Shown: one piece after another, positions 25,845 through 38,600 of the stretch
Layout of the letters: the number at the start of each line of letters is the position of its first letter
Numbering within the stretch: the stretch's first letter is position 1
Origin: Amycolatopsis sp. WAC 01376
Lineage (GTDB): Bacteria > Actinomycetota > Actinomycetes > Mycobacteriales > Pseudonocardiaceae
Direction of reading: 5' to 3'
DNA length: 64,000 bases
NCBI RefSeq assembly: GCF_003947415.1
Contig: NZ_QHKL01000002.1
Span: 992,001 to 1,056,000, forward strand
Translations under genes and position numbers: made by a program
The notes under the pieces: model-generated
The model's input: only the letters and a program-made list of their open reading frames with translations
Database searches by the model: none
What the model was told of the DNA's origin: nothing

Positions 25845-26878
25845 GAGGCGTAGTGTCGCACCCCGTCGGTCTCGTTCTCGGTCAGTTTTCCTTGGGCCAC
25901 CAGCAGATCCAGATGCGAGCCGGTCTCGAGGACGGCGAGCATCTGGTTGAACGGGTCCATTTCGCCGAGCTTGCGCCGCCTTCGCGTCCAGCCGAGGCGC
26001 AGCGCGACCTCGTACGCCGTCGTGACGTCCGCGGTGATCTCGGCGCCCATGACCTCGAGCCGGTCGCGGTGGTGCTCCAGCAGCGCGTCGACGCGGGCGT
26101 GGACGCTGTCGGTGACGGGGCCGTGCGCGGGGAGCATGCGCCGGTCCGGCATCCCGCGCACCAGACGCAGGGAGTCGAGGTAGTCGCGCAGCGGCAGTTC
26201 GGCGGGCACCGGCTGGAATCCGATGGACGGCGTGATGTGCGGCAGGACGTGGTCGCCGGAGAACACCAGCCCCGCCTCGTCGTCGACGAAGACGACGTGC
26301 CCCGCCGTATGGCCCGGCGTGTGCACGACGTCGAACTCGCGGCCGGGCACGATCTCGCGTTTGCCGGCGGTGAGCCATTCGTCCGGCTGCTCCCACAGAT
26401 GCGCCTCGGTGTGCCGGATACCGCCGAAGGCCCTGGCCAGCTCCTCGACGACAGGCTCCGCGCCACAGCGTTCGAGCAGGCCGACCTGCGCCTCCATCGG
26501 GAACCGGTCCGGATCGCCGGAACGCGTCAGCGACGGCTCTTCCAGCTTCCCGAGCCCGAGTTTGCCGCCGAATTCGCGGCGCAGTTCCACGGCGAGGGTG
26601 TAGTGATCGCGATGCACGTGGGTGATCAGGAATTCGTCGATGTCACCGAGGTCGGCGCCGAGCGCCTTCAACCCGCGCGAAAGCCGCTCACGGGCGGACT
26701 CCAGCGCCCAGCCCGAGTCGACGAGGACCAGCCGGGTGCCGTCGGTGACGACGTAGACGTTGACCGCGCGCAGCGCGTCCTGCGGCAGGGGCAGCGGGAT
26801 CCGGTGGACCCCTGGCGAAACCGTGTAGACGCCTGGCTCGGCCCAGTCCCGCTCGCCGTCTTCGGGCAACGGCTCCAT
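25841..26878 (-). CDS. MBL-fold metallo-hydrolase
   Basis: 345 residues. Metal-binding motifs in order are THVHRDH (HxHxDH), HTPGHTAGHVVF, SGDHVLPHI and a C-terminal PAHGP. This is the glyoxalase-II-like subgroup with a C-terminal helical extension. ATG at 26878 with GGAGGT 5 bases upstream; longer upstream frames are not needed. Substrate unknown. Coupled to the GNAT gene. Confidence 0.85.
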   Translation of the reverse strand: MEPLPEDGERDWAEPGVYTVSPGVHRIPLPLPQDALRAVNVYVVTDGTRLVLVDSGWALESARERLSRGLKALGADLGDIDEFLITHVHRDHYTLAVELRREFGGKLGLGKLEEPSLTRSGDPDRFPMEAQVGLLERCGAEPVVEELARAFGGIRHTEAHLWEQPDEWLTAGKREIVPGREFDVVHTPGHTAGHVVFVDDEAGLVFSGDHVLPHITPSIGFQPVPAELPLRDYLDSLRLVRGMPDRRMLPAHGPVTDSVHARVDALLEHHRDRLEVMGAEITADVTTAYEVALRLGWTRRRRKLGEMDPFNQMLAVLETGSHLDLLVAQGKLTENETDGVRHYAS

Positions 26879-27519
26879 GGTGACCTCCGTCCCGGACGCA
26901 CTCCAGCGTGCCGCCCCAGTCCCTCCACCTTGAGCCGCCGGAAGCCGAGTGTCCACTTGTGCGGGTGAGACCCCGGTCACGTGTTGTTCAGTGCCGCGAT
27001 GGTCCGCGATGCAGATCAGTGCAGATCAGTGCAGAACATGCCGGGCGATGTGTTGCGTATACGCAGACCAACGGGGTTACAGTGACGTGGATAAGGTCGA
27101 ATCTTTCGACCTTACAAACCATCGCCGGAGCCATCCGGCCGGACAGCCCCGGCGATGAGTTGCCCAGGTTAGTGCTGGTACAAGGTTGCTAGGCCTAACA
27201 GCGCCAGCACGCCCAGGGTTACCACATGGTTCGCCGTCAGTGTCAGTTCGAATCTGACTCTGACGGTGAACCGGTTACTACGGCCCTTTCGTGCCATGGG
27301 CCTTCACCTCCACCCCCTGAAGTACCGCGCGGGCTTGTGCTCGGCAGCGCCAAGAAGCCAGGGGTTCCTCCTCGACGGCCGTACGAGGAGGAAAGTGGAC
27401 GAGCTTCGCGATGCAGCGTAGGAGGCTGGCGAGACATGTTCGGCTCGACACGCGGGACTCGTCTGAGGCCGGATTATTGCGCTCGTGCAAGTCCAAAACA
27501 GAAGCGAGCTCCGTCGGGT
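26879..27519. other. Gene-free stretch with palindromes and short direct repeats
   Basis: No supported gene. It holds a tandem GCAGATCAGT (27011 and 27021, with a partial third GCAGAAC), a perfect 12-base palindrome TGCGTATACGCA (27054-27065), a hairpin AAGGTCGAA/TTCGACCTT (27093-27113) and a hairpin CCTCCTCG/CGAGGAGG (27367-27391). It could be the remains of a promoter region whose gene has been lost. Confidence 0.5.
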
Positions 27520-27578
27520 GATGCCCCCAATGTGGCATTGGAGACGCTGACCGTCCCCAATGCCACATTGGGGGCATC
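27520..27578. terminator. Long hairpin downstream of the scramblase-like gene
   Basis: Perfect 22-base arms (27520-27541 and 27557-27578, core CCCCCAATGTGGCATTGG) with a 15-base loop. It lies 22 bases past the stop of the minus-strand gene. Confidence 0.65.
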
Positions 27579-27600
27579 GACGGCTATCCGGAAGGCCGCG

Positions 27601-28407
27601 TCAGTTCGTGTCCTGCTTCAGCGCGGTGTCGATGGTCAGCGCCGAGGCGACCACCATCGAAGCCAGCGGATCCCGCAGCGGCCGGTGGATCTCGACGACG
27701 TAGTTGTCGGCGGTGGTGAAGGCGGCCTTCACGAAACCGCCCCAGGTCTTGGTGATCCGCGCGATCTCGACGTCGGCTTCGTCCTTGACGACGAAGTTCC
27801 ACGCCCGCCAGTTCTCGGCGAAGATGCCGCCGATCTTCCGGCCGTCGACCACGAACCCCAGCCGGATCTTGCCGAAGACGTTTTCCTGCACGATTTCGCC
27901 GATCGGGGAGTCGTCGGCCTTCGTCACCAGGAAGCGGGATTTGAACACCTTCGCCGGTCGCGTCACCTTCAGCACGGTGCTGTGGTTCGCGTCGCGGATT
28001 TCGAAGCGGTGGGTGAGGAACTGGTCGTAGTTAGTGAGCAGCCGGATGGCCTTCTTCAACGTGCTCTGCCCGACCTGGACGACGCCGCCGAGGCGGTTGC
28101 CGTGCTGGTCGAACACCCCGAACTCATTCGACATCTCGATGAGTTTCGCGCGCTGGTTGACCACCAGCACGGGTTCGGAGAACAGCGTGCCGCCGCCGGT
28201 GGCCCCGCCGCTCCTGCCTTGGGTCCCCCTCACCGCCTGCGCCCGGACCTTCGCCGGGTCGTGTGCGCCTTCGATGTCCAGCTCGATCATCTCGGCGTCG
28301 TGCGAAGGTCGCGTGTTCGCGGTCCAGGCCTGCCCGTCCCACCACCGGTACATCCGGGGGTTCTGCTGGTCGGGATACCAGCCGGCGGGCTGTGGAGAGC
28401 TCGTCAT
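27601..28407 (-). CDS. DUF2510 plus phospholipid-scramblase-like protein
   Basis: 268 residues. The N-terminal DUF2510 module is PAGWYPDQQNPRMYRWWDGQ. From about residue 75 there is a LURP-one/scramblase-like beta barrel (LFSEPVLVVNQRAKLIEMSN, FEIRDANHSTVLKVTR, GEIVQENVFGKIRLGF). No signal peptide or clear transmembrane helix. The family is common in actinomycetes and its role is not established. Confidence 0.75.
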   Translation of the reverse strand: MTSSPQPAGWYPDQQNPRMYRWWDGQAWTANTRPSHDAEMIELDIEGAHDPAKVRAQAVRGTQGRSGGATGGGTLFSEPVLVVNQRAKLIEMSNEFGVFDQHGNRLGGVVQVGQSTLKKAIRLLTNYDQFLTHRFEIRDANHSTVLKVTRPAKVFKSRFLVTKADDSPIGEIVQENVFGKIRLGFVVDGRKIGGIFAENWRAWNFVVKDEADVEIARITKTWGGFVKAAFTTADNYVVEIHRPLRDPLASMVVASALTIDTALKQDTN

Positions 28408-28527
28408 GGCAGGTCAGAGTAATCCGCTCGGCGCCGTCACGGGCTCGCCGACGGCAATTGCGCCGAATGTCCGTGTCCTCCCCCGCCCCGCCGTGCTCTC
28501 AGGCCGGACCAAGGGGAGAATCCGGGT

Positions 28528-29565
28528 GTGAACGAACGACCTTGGCCTCTCGGCGCGGCCACCGCGATCGGTTCCCTGCCCGGTACCGACCCGGTCGAGG
28601 CCGCTTCGATCGTGTTCGGCGAACTGCCCGAATTCCCCTGTATGCCCGAACTTCCCGCCCGCGGTGTCGGGGCCGACATGATCGGCCGGACGGCGGCGCT
28701 GCTGGTCGACCTCGCCGTCGAGGTGGTACCGAGCGGGTACCGGGTCGCCGCCCGTCCTGGGCACGACCACCGCCGGGCCGTCGACCTGATGAACTGGGAC
28801 CTCGACGCCGTCCAGGAGGCGAGGGAGAAGGCAGGCGCCGCGCCGCCCGCCTTCAAGATCCAGGTCGCCGGGCCGTGGACACTCGCCGCGAACGTCGAAC
28901 TCCCGCGCGGGCACCGGATCCTCACCGACAAGGGCGCGCTGCGCGATTTCGCCGCGTCGCTGCTCGACGGACTGGTCGAGCACGTCGCGGAACTGAAGTC
29001 ACGCATCGGTGCGCCGGTGGTGATCCAGTTCGACGAACCGTCGCTGCCCGACGTCCTCGCCGGCGATCTCCCGACGGCGTCCGGATACGGCACCGTTGCC
29101 GCCGTGCCCGCGCCGGAGGCACGCGACCTGCTTTCGACGGTGATCTCCGGTGCGGAGCGCATCACCGGACAGCCGGTCGCGGTGCACTGCTGCGCGCCGA
29201 AGCCGCCGATCTCGTTGCTGCGCGCGGCGGGGGCGCAGGCGATCGCCTTCGACTTCACCCTGCTGAAAGGTGCTTCGCCCGCGCAGCTCGACGAGATCGG
29301 AGAGACGCTGGACTCCGGTACGACGTTGATGCTCGGGCTCGTCCCCACGACCGATCCCGGCGTGCCGGTGGAGCTGCGTGGCCTGGTCACGCCCGTGTTC
29401 AAACTCGTCGACCGGCTGGGTTTCCGCCGCGAGATCCTCGCCGAACGGATCGTGCCGACCCCGGCGTGCGGTCTCGCGGGGGCCACTCCCGACTGGATGC
29501 GCCGCGCGCTCACGCTCAGCCGCGAGGCGGGCAAGGCTTTCACCGAACCGCCTGAAGGCTGGTGA
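28528..29565 (+). CDS. MetE-like methionine synthase/UROD-fold protein (Rv3015c-like)
   Basis: 345 residues. The fold starts TAIGSLPGTDPVEAA, and zinc-binding residues appear as AVHCCAPKPP (H-x-C) and PTPACGLAG (late C). IQFDEPSLPDVLAG matches the substrate carboxylate segment of MetE. It is half the length of MetE, holding only the C-terminal barrel. These proteins may transfer methyl groups from an unknown donor. GTG start with GGGGAGAA upstream. Divergent from the scramblase-like gene. Confidence 0.75.
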   Translation: MNERPWPLGAATAIGSLPGTDPVEAASIVFGELPEFPCMPELPARGVGADMIGRTAALLVDLAVEVVPSGYRVAARPGHDHRRAVDLMNWDLDAVQEAREKAGAAPPAFKIQVAGPWTLAANVELPRGHRILTDKGALRDFAASLLDGLVEHVAELKSRIGAPVVIQFDEPSLPDVLAGDLPTASGYGTVAAVPAPEARDLLSTVISGAERITGQPVAVHCCAPKPPISLLRAAGAQAIAFDFTLLKGASPAQLDEIGETLDSGTTLMLGLVPTTDPGVPVELRGLVTPVFKLVDRLGFRREILAERIVPTPACGLAGATPDWMRRALTLSREAGKAFTEPPEGW

Positions 29566-29587
29566 ACGGCGCGGTAGCGTGCCTCTC

Positions 29588-32913
<3,326 letters not shown>

Positions 32914-32928
32914 GCCCCTCCGCCAATG

Positions 32929-32979
32929 CTATGAACGGTCCGTTACTTGCAAAATTTGCAAGTAACGGACCGTTCATAG
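32929..32979. terminator. Type-B hairpin with TTGCAAAATTTGCAA centre (copy 2)
   Basis: Perfect inverted repeat with arms CTATGAACGGTCCGTTAC... around TTGCAAAATTTGCAA. It lies in the convergent gap after the GNAT gene, next to a type-A hairpin, just as copy 1 at 19260 does. Confidence 0.72.
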
Positions 32980-33011
32980 CGCGCGTGAAGGGTCAGTCAC
33001 GCGTGCTCCGG

Positions 33012-33068
33012 ATGTCATGAAAGGGTCGTTCAGGACAAAAAATGTCCTGAACGACCCTTTCATGACAT
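33012..33068. terminator. Type-A long hairpin (copy 3), bidirectional terminator
   Basis: Same arms as at 6331 (extended by one pair to ATGTCATG...CATGACAT), loop AAAAAAT. In the convergent gap between the GNAT gene and the ACT-domain gene. Confidence 0.75.
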
Positions 33069-33091
33069 CCGTGAGAGGTGCGAGCGAGCGG

Positions 33092-33745
33092 TCAGCTGTC
33101 CAACACGACGGCGACGATGCCCGCGAAGTGCGCCAACCGCGCCACCTCGGCGGCCCGGAAGTTCGGCCCGCCCGGCCGCGCGACCAACAGCGCCTTCCCG
33201 GGCTTCCCCAGCGGCGTGGCCGCGAGTTCGGTCCCCAGTTCCTTCCACGTCTCCGGCACCCACGCCTCCTCGGCGTCGAGGATGGTGGCGCGTTCCAGCG
33301 GCAGCCACGGCAGGTCGGTGATCGGCGTCTCGGGCGCGGCGTTGGACGACGCCAGGCGCACCGCGCCGGACTCCGCGTGCTCGACGACGACGGCCCAGCC
33401 CGCGCGGATGATCCGCGGCACACCCTCGGCGAGGATCTCCAGCCCCGAAGCGGGCTTCGCGGCGATCTCCTCGACCAGTTCGAGTTCGCGGTGCGTGTCG
33501 AGCACCCCGGCGTACGGGCGGACGGCGTCGACCTCGACACCGTCGACGCTTTCGGCGGCGGTGATGAGCGCGTCCGGCAGCCTGCCGGAGGGGATCTCGA
33601 CGACGAGGTCGTCGATGGCGACACCGCCGCCTCGTTCGACCACGTCCACGCTCAGGATGTCGGCGCCGACGGTGCCGAGCGCGGTGGCGACCGCGCCGAG
33701 GGTCCCCGGGGTGTCCGGTAATTGGACCCGGATCAGGAACGACAC
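33092..33745 (-). CDS. ACT-domain amino-acid-binding protein (Rv3013-like)
   Basis: 217 residues. The N-terminal ACT domain reads FLIRVQLPDTPGTLGAVATA and ADILSVDVVERGGGVAIDDL. The remaining part is a second, degenerate regulatory-like domain. It has no catalytic domain, so it is probably a sensor of an amino acid. GTG start with GAGAGGGG upstream. Divergent from gatC, as in mycobacteria. Confidence 0.78.
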   Translation of the reverse strand: MSFLIRVQLPDTPGTLGAVATALGTVGADILSVDVVERGGGVAIDDLVVEIPSGRLPDALITAAESVDGVEVDAVRPYAGVLDTHRELELVEEIAAKPASGLEILAEGVPRIIRAGWAVVVEHAESGAVRLASSNAAPETPITDLPWLPLERATILDAEEAWVPETWKELGTELAATPLGKPGKALLVARPGGPNFRAAEVARLAHFAGIVAVVLDS

Positions 33746-33989
33746 ACGCGCCCCTCTCGCCTCAGGCGTCCCAGCCTCGCCGTGGAACGCGCTACGCCGG
33801 GCGCCGATTGTGACAGACCGGACGAGGTAATGGGGACCGACGTCCGGGGCGCGGGATAACGAACCAAGCACTCCTTACCCGACATGGGAGCGCAGGCCGC
33901 GGCATAACCCAGTCGAGTCAGCCGACGCCGCCACCATAGACTTGCAGCTTCCGACAGAACCCGCACAGCACACCCCGGGAGTCACCCGC

Positions 33990-34289
33990 GTGCCCAACAT
34001 TTCCCGCGACGAGGTCGCACACCTCGCCAAGCTGGCCAGGCTTGCCGTCACCGAAGAGGAGCTGGACGTCTTCGCAGGCCAGCTCGACCAGATCCTGGAC
34101 TCGGTGGCCAAGGTGAGCGAGGTCGCAGGCGAGGATGTCCCGCCCACTTCGCACGCCGTGCCGCTGACCAACGTGTTCCGTGAGGACACGGTCCGACCGG
34201 GGCTGACCCAGCAGCAGGCGCTGGCCGGTGCGCCCGCCAGCGAAGAGGGTCGTTTCCGGGTGCCGCGGATTCTGGGAGAAGAACAGTGA
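33990..34289 (+). CDS. gatC: Asp-tRNA(Asn)/Glu-tRNA(Gln) amidotransferase subunit C
   Basis: 99 residues. Typical small Gat[55 protein letters not shown]. It wraps around GatA and stabilises the complex. GTG start with CGGGAG upstream; its end overlaps gatA by 4 bases (GTGA). Confidence 0.94.
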   Translation: MPNISRDEVAHLAKLARLAVTEEELDVFAGQLDQILDSVAKVSEVAGEDVPPTSHAVPLTNVFREDTVRPGLTQQQALAGAPASEEGRFRVPRILGEEQ

Positions 34290-35803
34290 CCGAACTCATC
34301 AAGCTGACCGCCGCCGAGCTGGCGGAGAAGATCCAGTCCCGTGAGGTGTCGGCCGTCGAGGTCGCCAAGGCCCACCTGGACCGGATCGCCGAGGTCGACG
34401 ACCACATCCACGCGTTCCTGCACGTGGACACCGAGGGCGCGCTCGAAGCGGCCCGCGCGGTGGACGCCGACGTCGCCGAGGGCAAGGCGCCGAAGTCGCC
34501 GCTCGCCGGTGTGCCGCTGGCGCTCAAGGACGTGCTGACCACCAAGGGCATCCCGACCACGGTCGGTTCGAAGACCCTGGAGAACTGGATCCCGCCGTAC
34601 GACGCCACCGTGACGCGCAAGCTGCGCGAAGCCGGTGTCGTGGTGCTCGGCAAGACCAACATGGACGAGTTCGCGATGGGCTCCTCCACGGAGAACTCCG
34701 CGTTCGGCCCGACGCACAACCCGTGGGACCACGCCCGTATCCCCGGCGGTTCCGGCGGTGGCTCCTCGGCGTCCATCGCGGCGTTCGAGGCCGCGATCGC
34801 GATCGGCACCGACACCGGCGGTTCGATCCGCCAGCCCGGCGCGGTCACCGGCACCGTCGGCGTGAAGCCGACGTACGGCGGTGTCTCCCGCTACGGTCTC
34901 GTCGCCTTCTCGTCGTCGCTCGACCAGGCAGGTCCCTGCGCGCGGACGGTGCTCGACGCCGCCCTGCTGCACGAGGTCATCGCCGGGTACGACCCGATGG
35001 ACTCGACCTCGATCGACGCGCCGGTCCCGCCGGTGGTCGCCGCGGCCCGCCAGGGCCTCACCGGTGACCTCAAGGGCGTCCGGGTCGGCGTGGTGAAGGA
35101 ATTCGCCGGCGACGGCTACCAGCCGGGCGTGTTGCGGTCGTTCGAAGCCGCCGTCGAGCAGCTGCGCGCGCTCGGCGCCGAGGTCGTCGAGGTCTCGTGC
35201 CCGAACTTCACCTACGCGCTGCCCGCGTACTACCTGATCGCGCCGAGCGAGTGCTCGTCGAACCTCGCCCGGTTCGACGCCATGCGCTACGGCCTGCGCG
35301 TGTCCGACGACGGCGCCCACAGCGCCGAAGAGGTCATGTCGCTGACCCGCGAGAAGGGCTTCGGCCCCGAGGTCAAACGCCGCATCATGCTCGGCACGTA
35401 CGCGCTGTCCTCCGGCTACTACGACGCCTACTACGGCTCGGCGCAGAAGGTCCGCACGCTCATCACGCGCGACTTCGAAGCCGCCTACGAAAAGGTGGAC
35501 GTGCTGGTCTCGCCGACCACGCCGACCACCGCGTTCAAGATCGGCGAGCGCGTCGACGACCCGATGGCGATGTACCTGGCGGACCTCTGCACCATCCCGT
35601 CGAACCTCGCCGGCAACGCCGCGATGAGCGTCCCGAGTGGACTGTCGCACGAGGACGGCCTGCCGGTCGGCCTGCAGATCATGGCCCCCGCGATGGCCGA
35701 CGACCGGCTGTACCGCGTCGGCGCCGCCTACGAGGTCGCACGCGACGCTGCCAACGGTGGCTCGCTGGTGCACGAGGTTCCGGAGCTGGGAGGAAAGAAG
35801 TGA
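34286..35803 (+). CDS. gatA: Asp-tRNA(Asn)/Glu-tRNA(Gln) amidotransferase subunit A
   Basis: 505 residues, amidase-signature enzyme that releases ammonia from glutamine. The triad is K81 ([11 protein letters not shown]), cis-S156 ([10 protein letters not shown]) and S180 ([10 protein letters not shown]). Translationally coupled to gatC before it and gatB after it. Confidence 0.96.
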   Translation: MTELIKLTAAELAEKIQSREVSAVEVAKAHLDRIAEVDDHIHAFLHVDTEGALEAARAVDADVAEGKAPKSPLAGVPLALKDVLTTKGIPTTVGSKTLENWIPPYDATVTRKLREAGVVVLGKTNMDEFAMGSSTENSAFGPTHNPWDHARIPGGSGGGSSASIAAFEAAIAIGTDTGGSIRQPGAVTGTVGVKPTYGGVSRYGLVAFSSSLDQAGPCARTVLDAALLHEVIAGYDPMDSTSIDAPVPPVVAAARQGLTGDLKGVRVGVVKEFAGDGYQPGVLRSFEAAVEQLRALGAEVVEVSCPNFTYALPAYYLIAPSECSSNLARFDAMRYGLRVSDDGAHSAEEVMSLTREKGFGPEVKRRIMLGTYALSSGYYDAYYGSAQKVRTLITRDFEAAYEKVDVLVSPTTPTTAFKIGERVDDPMAMYLADLCTIPSNLAGNAAMSVPSGLSHEDGLPVGLQIMAPAMADDRLYRVGAAYEVARDAANGGSLVHEVPELGGKK

Positions 35804-37305
35804 CCGCCGTGGTTGAGTTGATGGACTACGCCGACGTCATCGAGCGGTTCGACCCGGTGCTGGGCCTCGAGGTGCACGTCGAGCTGAACACGAACACCAA
35901 GATGTTCTGCGGCTGCGCCAACGAGTTCGGCGGCGAGCCGAACACCAAGGTGTGCCCGACCTGTCTCGGGATGCCCGGTGCGCTGCCGGTCGTGAACGCC
36001 AAGGCAATCGAAGGTGCGATCCGCATCGGCCTCGCGCTCAACTGCGAGATCGCCGAATGGTGCCGGTTCGCCCGGAAGAACTACTTCTATCCGGACATGC
36101 CGAAGAACTTCCAGACCTCGCAGTACGACGAGCCGATCGCCTTCAACGGCTACCTCGACGTGACGCTGGACGACGGCGAGGGGGTCCGCGTCGAGATCGA
36201 GCGCGCGCATATGGAGGAGGACACCGGCAAGTCGCTGCACGTCGGCGGCGCGACCGGCCGGATCCACGGCGCCGAGCACTCGCTGCTCGACTACAACCGC
36301 GCGGGCGTTCCGCTGATCGAGATCGTCACCAAGACGATCGAGCACACCGGCGAGCGTGCCCCCGAGGTCGCCCGCGCGTACGTGAGCGCCCTGCGGGATC
36401 TGCTGAGCGCGCTGGACGTCTCCGACGTCCGCATGGACCAAGGTTCCCTGCGCTGCGACGCGAACGTGTCCCTGATGGCCAAGGACGCGACCGAATTCGG
36501 CACGCGCACCGAGACAAAGAACGTCAACTCGCTGCGCAGCGTCGAGCGCGCCGTGCGGTACGAGATGACCCGCCAGGCGGCGATCCTCGCCGACGGCGGC
36601 ACGATCAAGCAGGAGACGCGGCACTTCCAGGAGGCCGACGGCACCACGTCGCCCGGCCGCACCAAGGAGACCGCCGAGGACTACCGGTACTTCCCGGAGC
36701 CCGACCTGGTGCCGATCGCGCCGTCGCGCGAATGGGTCGAGGAGCTGCGCAAGACGCTCCCCGAGATGCCGTCGGAGCGCCGCAAGCGCATCCAGCGCGA
36801 GTGGAACCTGACCGACGAGGCACTGCGCGACCTGCTCAACGTCGGCGCGGTCGATCTGGTCGCCGCCACCGTCGAGGCGGGCGCGACGCCGGACGAGGCC
36901 CGCAGCTGGTGGGTCAACACGCTGGCGCAGGAGGCCAACTCCCGCGAGATCGAACTGGCGGAGCTGGCGATCTCCCCGGCGCAGCTGGCCGAGGTCATCG
37001 CGCTGGTCAACTCCGGTGAGCTGACCAACAAGCTGGCCAAGGAGGTCGTGCAGGGCGTCCTCGCCGGCGAGGGTTCGCCGTCCGAGGTCGTCGAGAAGCG
37101 CGGCCTGAAGGTCGTCTCCGACGACTCCGCGCTCATCGCGGCGGTCGACGAGGCGCTGGCCGCGCAGCCCGACGTCGCCGAGAAGATCCGCGGCGGCAAG
37201 GTGGCCGCGGCCGGGGCGATCGTCGGCGCGGTCATGAAGGCCACCAAGGGCCAGGCCGACGCCAAACGCGTGCGCGAACTGATCGTCGAGCGAGTCGGTG
37301 CCTGA
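35800..37305 (+). CDS. gatB: Asp-tRNA(Asn)/Glu-tRNA(Gln) amidotransferase subunit B
   Basis: 501 residues. Kinase-like core: [80 protein letters not shown]; the C-terminal YqeY tail domain runs from about residue 350. It phosphorylates and amidates mis-charged Glu-tRNA(Gln)/Asp-tRNA(Asn). GTG start overlapping the gatA stop (GTGA) with GGGAGGA upstream. Confidence 0.96.
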   Translation: MTAVVELMDYADVIERFDPVLGLEVHVELNTNTKMFCGCANEFGGEPNTKVCPTCLGMPGALPVVNAKAIEGAIRIGLALNCEIAEWCRFARKNYFYPDMPKNFQTSQYDEPIAFNGYLDVTLDDGEGVRVEIERAHMEEDTGKSLHVGGATGRIHGAEHSLLDYNRAGVPLIEIVTKTIEHTGERAPEVARAYVSALRDLLSALDVSDVRMDQGSLRCDANVSLMAKDATEFGTRTETKNVNSLRSVERAVRYEMTRQAAILADGGTIKQETRHFQEADGTTSPGRTKETAEDYRYFPEPDLVPIAPSREWVEELRKTLPEMPSERRKRIQREWNLTDEALRDLLNVGAVDLVAATVEAGATPDEARSWWVNTLAQEANSREIELAELAISPAQLAEVIALVNSGELTNKLAKEVVQGVLAGEGSPSEVVEKRGLKVVSDDSALIAAVDEALAAQPDVAEKIRGGKVAAAGAIVGAVMKATKGQADAKRVRELIVERVGA

Positions 37306-37807
37306 TCTCGCTTTGAAGAAGGTCACCTGGCGTGAGTGGCTCGGCCTCGCGGCCGGGCTGCTCGCGCTGGTGGCCTTGTTCCTGCCGTGGACGACGCTGA
37401 CCGCGTCGCGCCCGGAGATCGAGGACGTCCTGACGACGTTGCCCGCCGACGACGTCACGCGTGACGCGTGGCGGTCGGGCTTCCTCTCCTGGGCGCCGGT
37501 GTTCCTGCTTTTCCTGCCCGGCCTCGCCGTCGTGCTGTTCGGCCGCGTCGACGCCGTCCGCCGCGCGGGCCTGCCGCATCTGTGGCTGATGGCGGCCATC
37601 GGCGCGCTGCTGCTGATGCTGCTCGGCTGGATCAGCCTCGACTGGCAGTTCGACGCCGACCAGCGCGGGATCCTTTCCGCCGCCGGAATCGAGATCGGGT
37701 CCGGCCTCGGCCGCTACCTCGGCATGTTCGCCGCCGTCGTCTCCGCGGTCGTCGCGTTCGTCGACGTCCGGCGCCTGCGCGCGGAAACCCGCGTCCGCCG
37801 CCCCTGA
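37298..37807 (+). CDS. Four-helix membrane protein downstream of gatB
   Basis: 169 residues. Hydrophobic segments are [53 protein letters not shown] and [16 protein letters not shown]. It overlaps gatB by 8 bases and is part of the gat operon. Function unknown. Confidence 0.75.
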   Translation: MPDLALKKVTWREWLGLAAGLLALVALFLPWTTLTASRPEIEDVLTTLPADDVTRDAWRSGFLSWAPVFLLFLPGLAVVLFGRVDAVRRAGLPHLWLMAAIGALLLMLLGWISLDWQFDADQRGILSAAGIEIGSGLGRYLGMFAAVVSAVVAFVDVRRLRAETRVRRP

Positions 37808-37815
37808 GTCCCCTC

Positions 37816-37839
37816 TCGCATTTAGTCCTCTGAATGCGA
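37816..37839. repeat. Short hairpin with TTAGTCCTCT motif
   Basis: TCGCATT / AATGCGA arms around TAGTCCTCTG. It shares GCATTTAGTCCTCTGAATGC with the complement of the 25363 element. It follows the gat operon and precedes the cupin operator. Confidence 0.55.
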
Positions 37840-37848
37840 ACGAGTAGG

Positions 37849-37864
37849 AAGAAAGCGCTTTCTT
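37849..37864. promoter_or_regulatory. LacI-family-type operator upstream of the cupin gene
   Basis: Perfect 16-base palindrome AAGAAAGCGCTTTCTT with the central CG of LacI/CcpA-type sites (core GAAAGCGCTTTC). It lies 15 bases before the chosen GTG start, where binding would block initiation. Confidence 0.6.
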
Positions 37865-37878
37865 TCGAGGAGATCATC

Positions 37879-38574
37879 GTGTTCCCCCTTCCTGGAGGCA
37901 TCGGCCTCTCCCATCTGTGCGCCTACGAATGGGAAGCGGCGGACGGGGTGTGCGGCGGCAGCCCGCATCTGCACCTGGCCTGCACCGAGGCCTACGTCGT
38001 CACCGGCGGACGTGGCGCGGTGCAGACGCTCGACGTCGGCGGCTACCGGGAGACCGAACTCGAGCCCGGCGTCGTCGCGTGGTTCGCGCCCGGCACGGTC
38101 CATCGGATGGTGCAGCGCGAAGACCTGCGGATCACCGTGCTCATGCAGAACAGCGGGCTGCCCGAAGCGGGGGACGCGGTCTTCACCTTCCCGCCGCCGA
38201 TCCTCGCCGACCCGGACGCGTACGCGGATGCTGCCGCGATGCCCGCGGACGACGCCGCCGCCCTCGGCGCGCGCGATCTCGCGATCGAGGGCTATCTGCC
38301 GATCCGCGACGCCCTCGTGTCGGGAAACCCCGGCCCGCTGAGGGATTTCCACCGTGCGGCCGCCGCGCTGGTCGCGCCGAAGGTCGACGCCTGGTTCCCG
38401 CGCTGGCGCGCCGGTGCGCTGGCCGCCGCCGAGTTGACCGGGGAACACCTGGAAGCGCTCGCGAACGGCGACGTGAGCCACCTGGAGCGGTCCGGCGTCC
38501 GGGTGGTCGCTCCGTCCAAAGAGGACGGTTATGGCATGTGCGGGCACCGGACGGAGTACCCGGTTGACATGTGA
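37879..38574 (+). CDS. Cupin-domain protein
   Basis: 231 residues. The N-terminal cupin has the metal-binding pattern HLHLACTEAYVVTGGRG (H-x-H...E) and a second-motif H in WFAPGTVHRMV. A C-terminal helical region of about 110 residues follows. The GTG at 37879 is chosen because CGAGGAG lies 6-8 bases upstream; an ATG at 37834 would lie inside the hairpin and read through the LacI-type operator. The operator suggests control by a sugar-responsive repressor, so the protein may act on a sugar or sugar derivative (inference). Confidence 0.72.
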   Translation: MFPLPGGIGLSHLCAYEWEAADGVCGGSPHLHLACTEAYVVTGGRGAVQTLDVGGYRETELEPGVVAWFAPGTVHRMVQREDLRITVLMQNSGLPEAGDAVFTFPPPILADPDAYADAAAMPADDAAALGARDLAIEGYLPIRDALVSGNPGPLRDFHRAAAALVAPKVDAWFPRWRAGALAAAELTGEHLEALANGDVSHLERSGVRVVAPSKEDGYGMCGHRTEYPVDM

Positions 38575-38593
38575 CCATATAGTCACCTATTTT
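38564..38593 (+). promoter_or_regulatory. Promoter with an operator dyad in its spacer
   Basis: TTGACA (38564-38569), a 17-base spacer, then CTATTT (38587-38592). The spacer contains the dyad GTGACCATATAGTCAC (arms GTGAC/GTCAC, 38571-38586). The hydrolase ATG is at 38601, so the transcript would be almost leaderless. A repressor of TetR, PadR or GntR type bound here would block RNA polymerase. Confidence 0.65.
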
Positions 38594-38600
38594 TCCCGGT

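Noticed and set aside
27330..27360. Resemblance of GTGCTCGGCAGCGCCAAG to the 3' end of mnmA (GTGCTCGGCAGCGCGAAG), as if a duplicated mnmA tail
   Set aside because: The match is about 17 bases with one mismatch and encodes common residues LGSAK. The surrounding sequence shows no further similarity, so chance is the simpler explanation.
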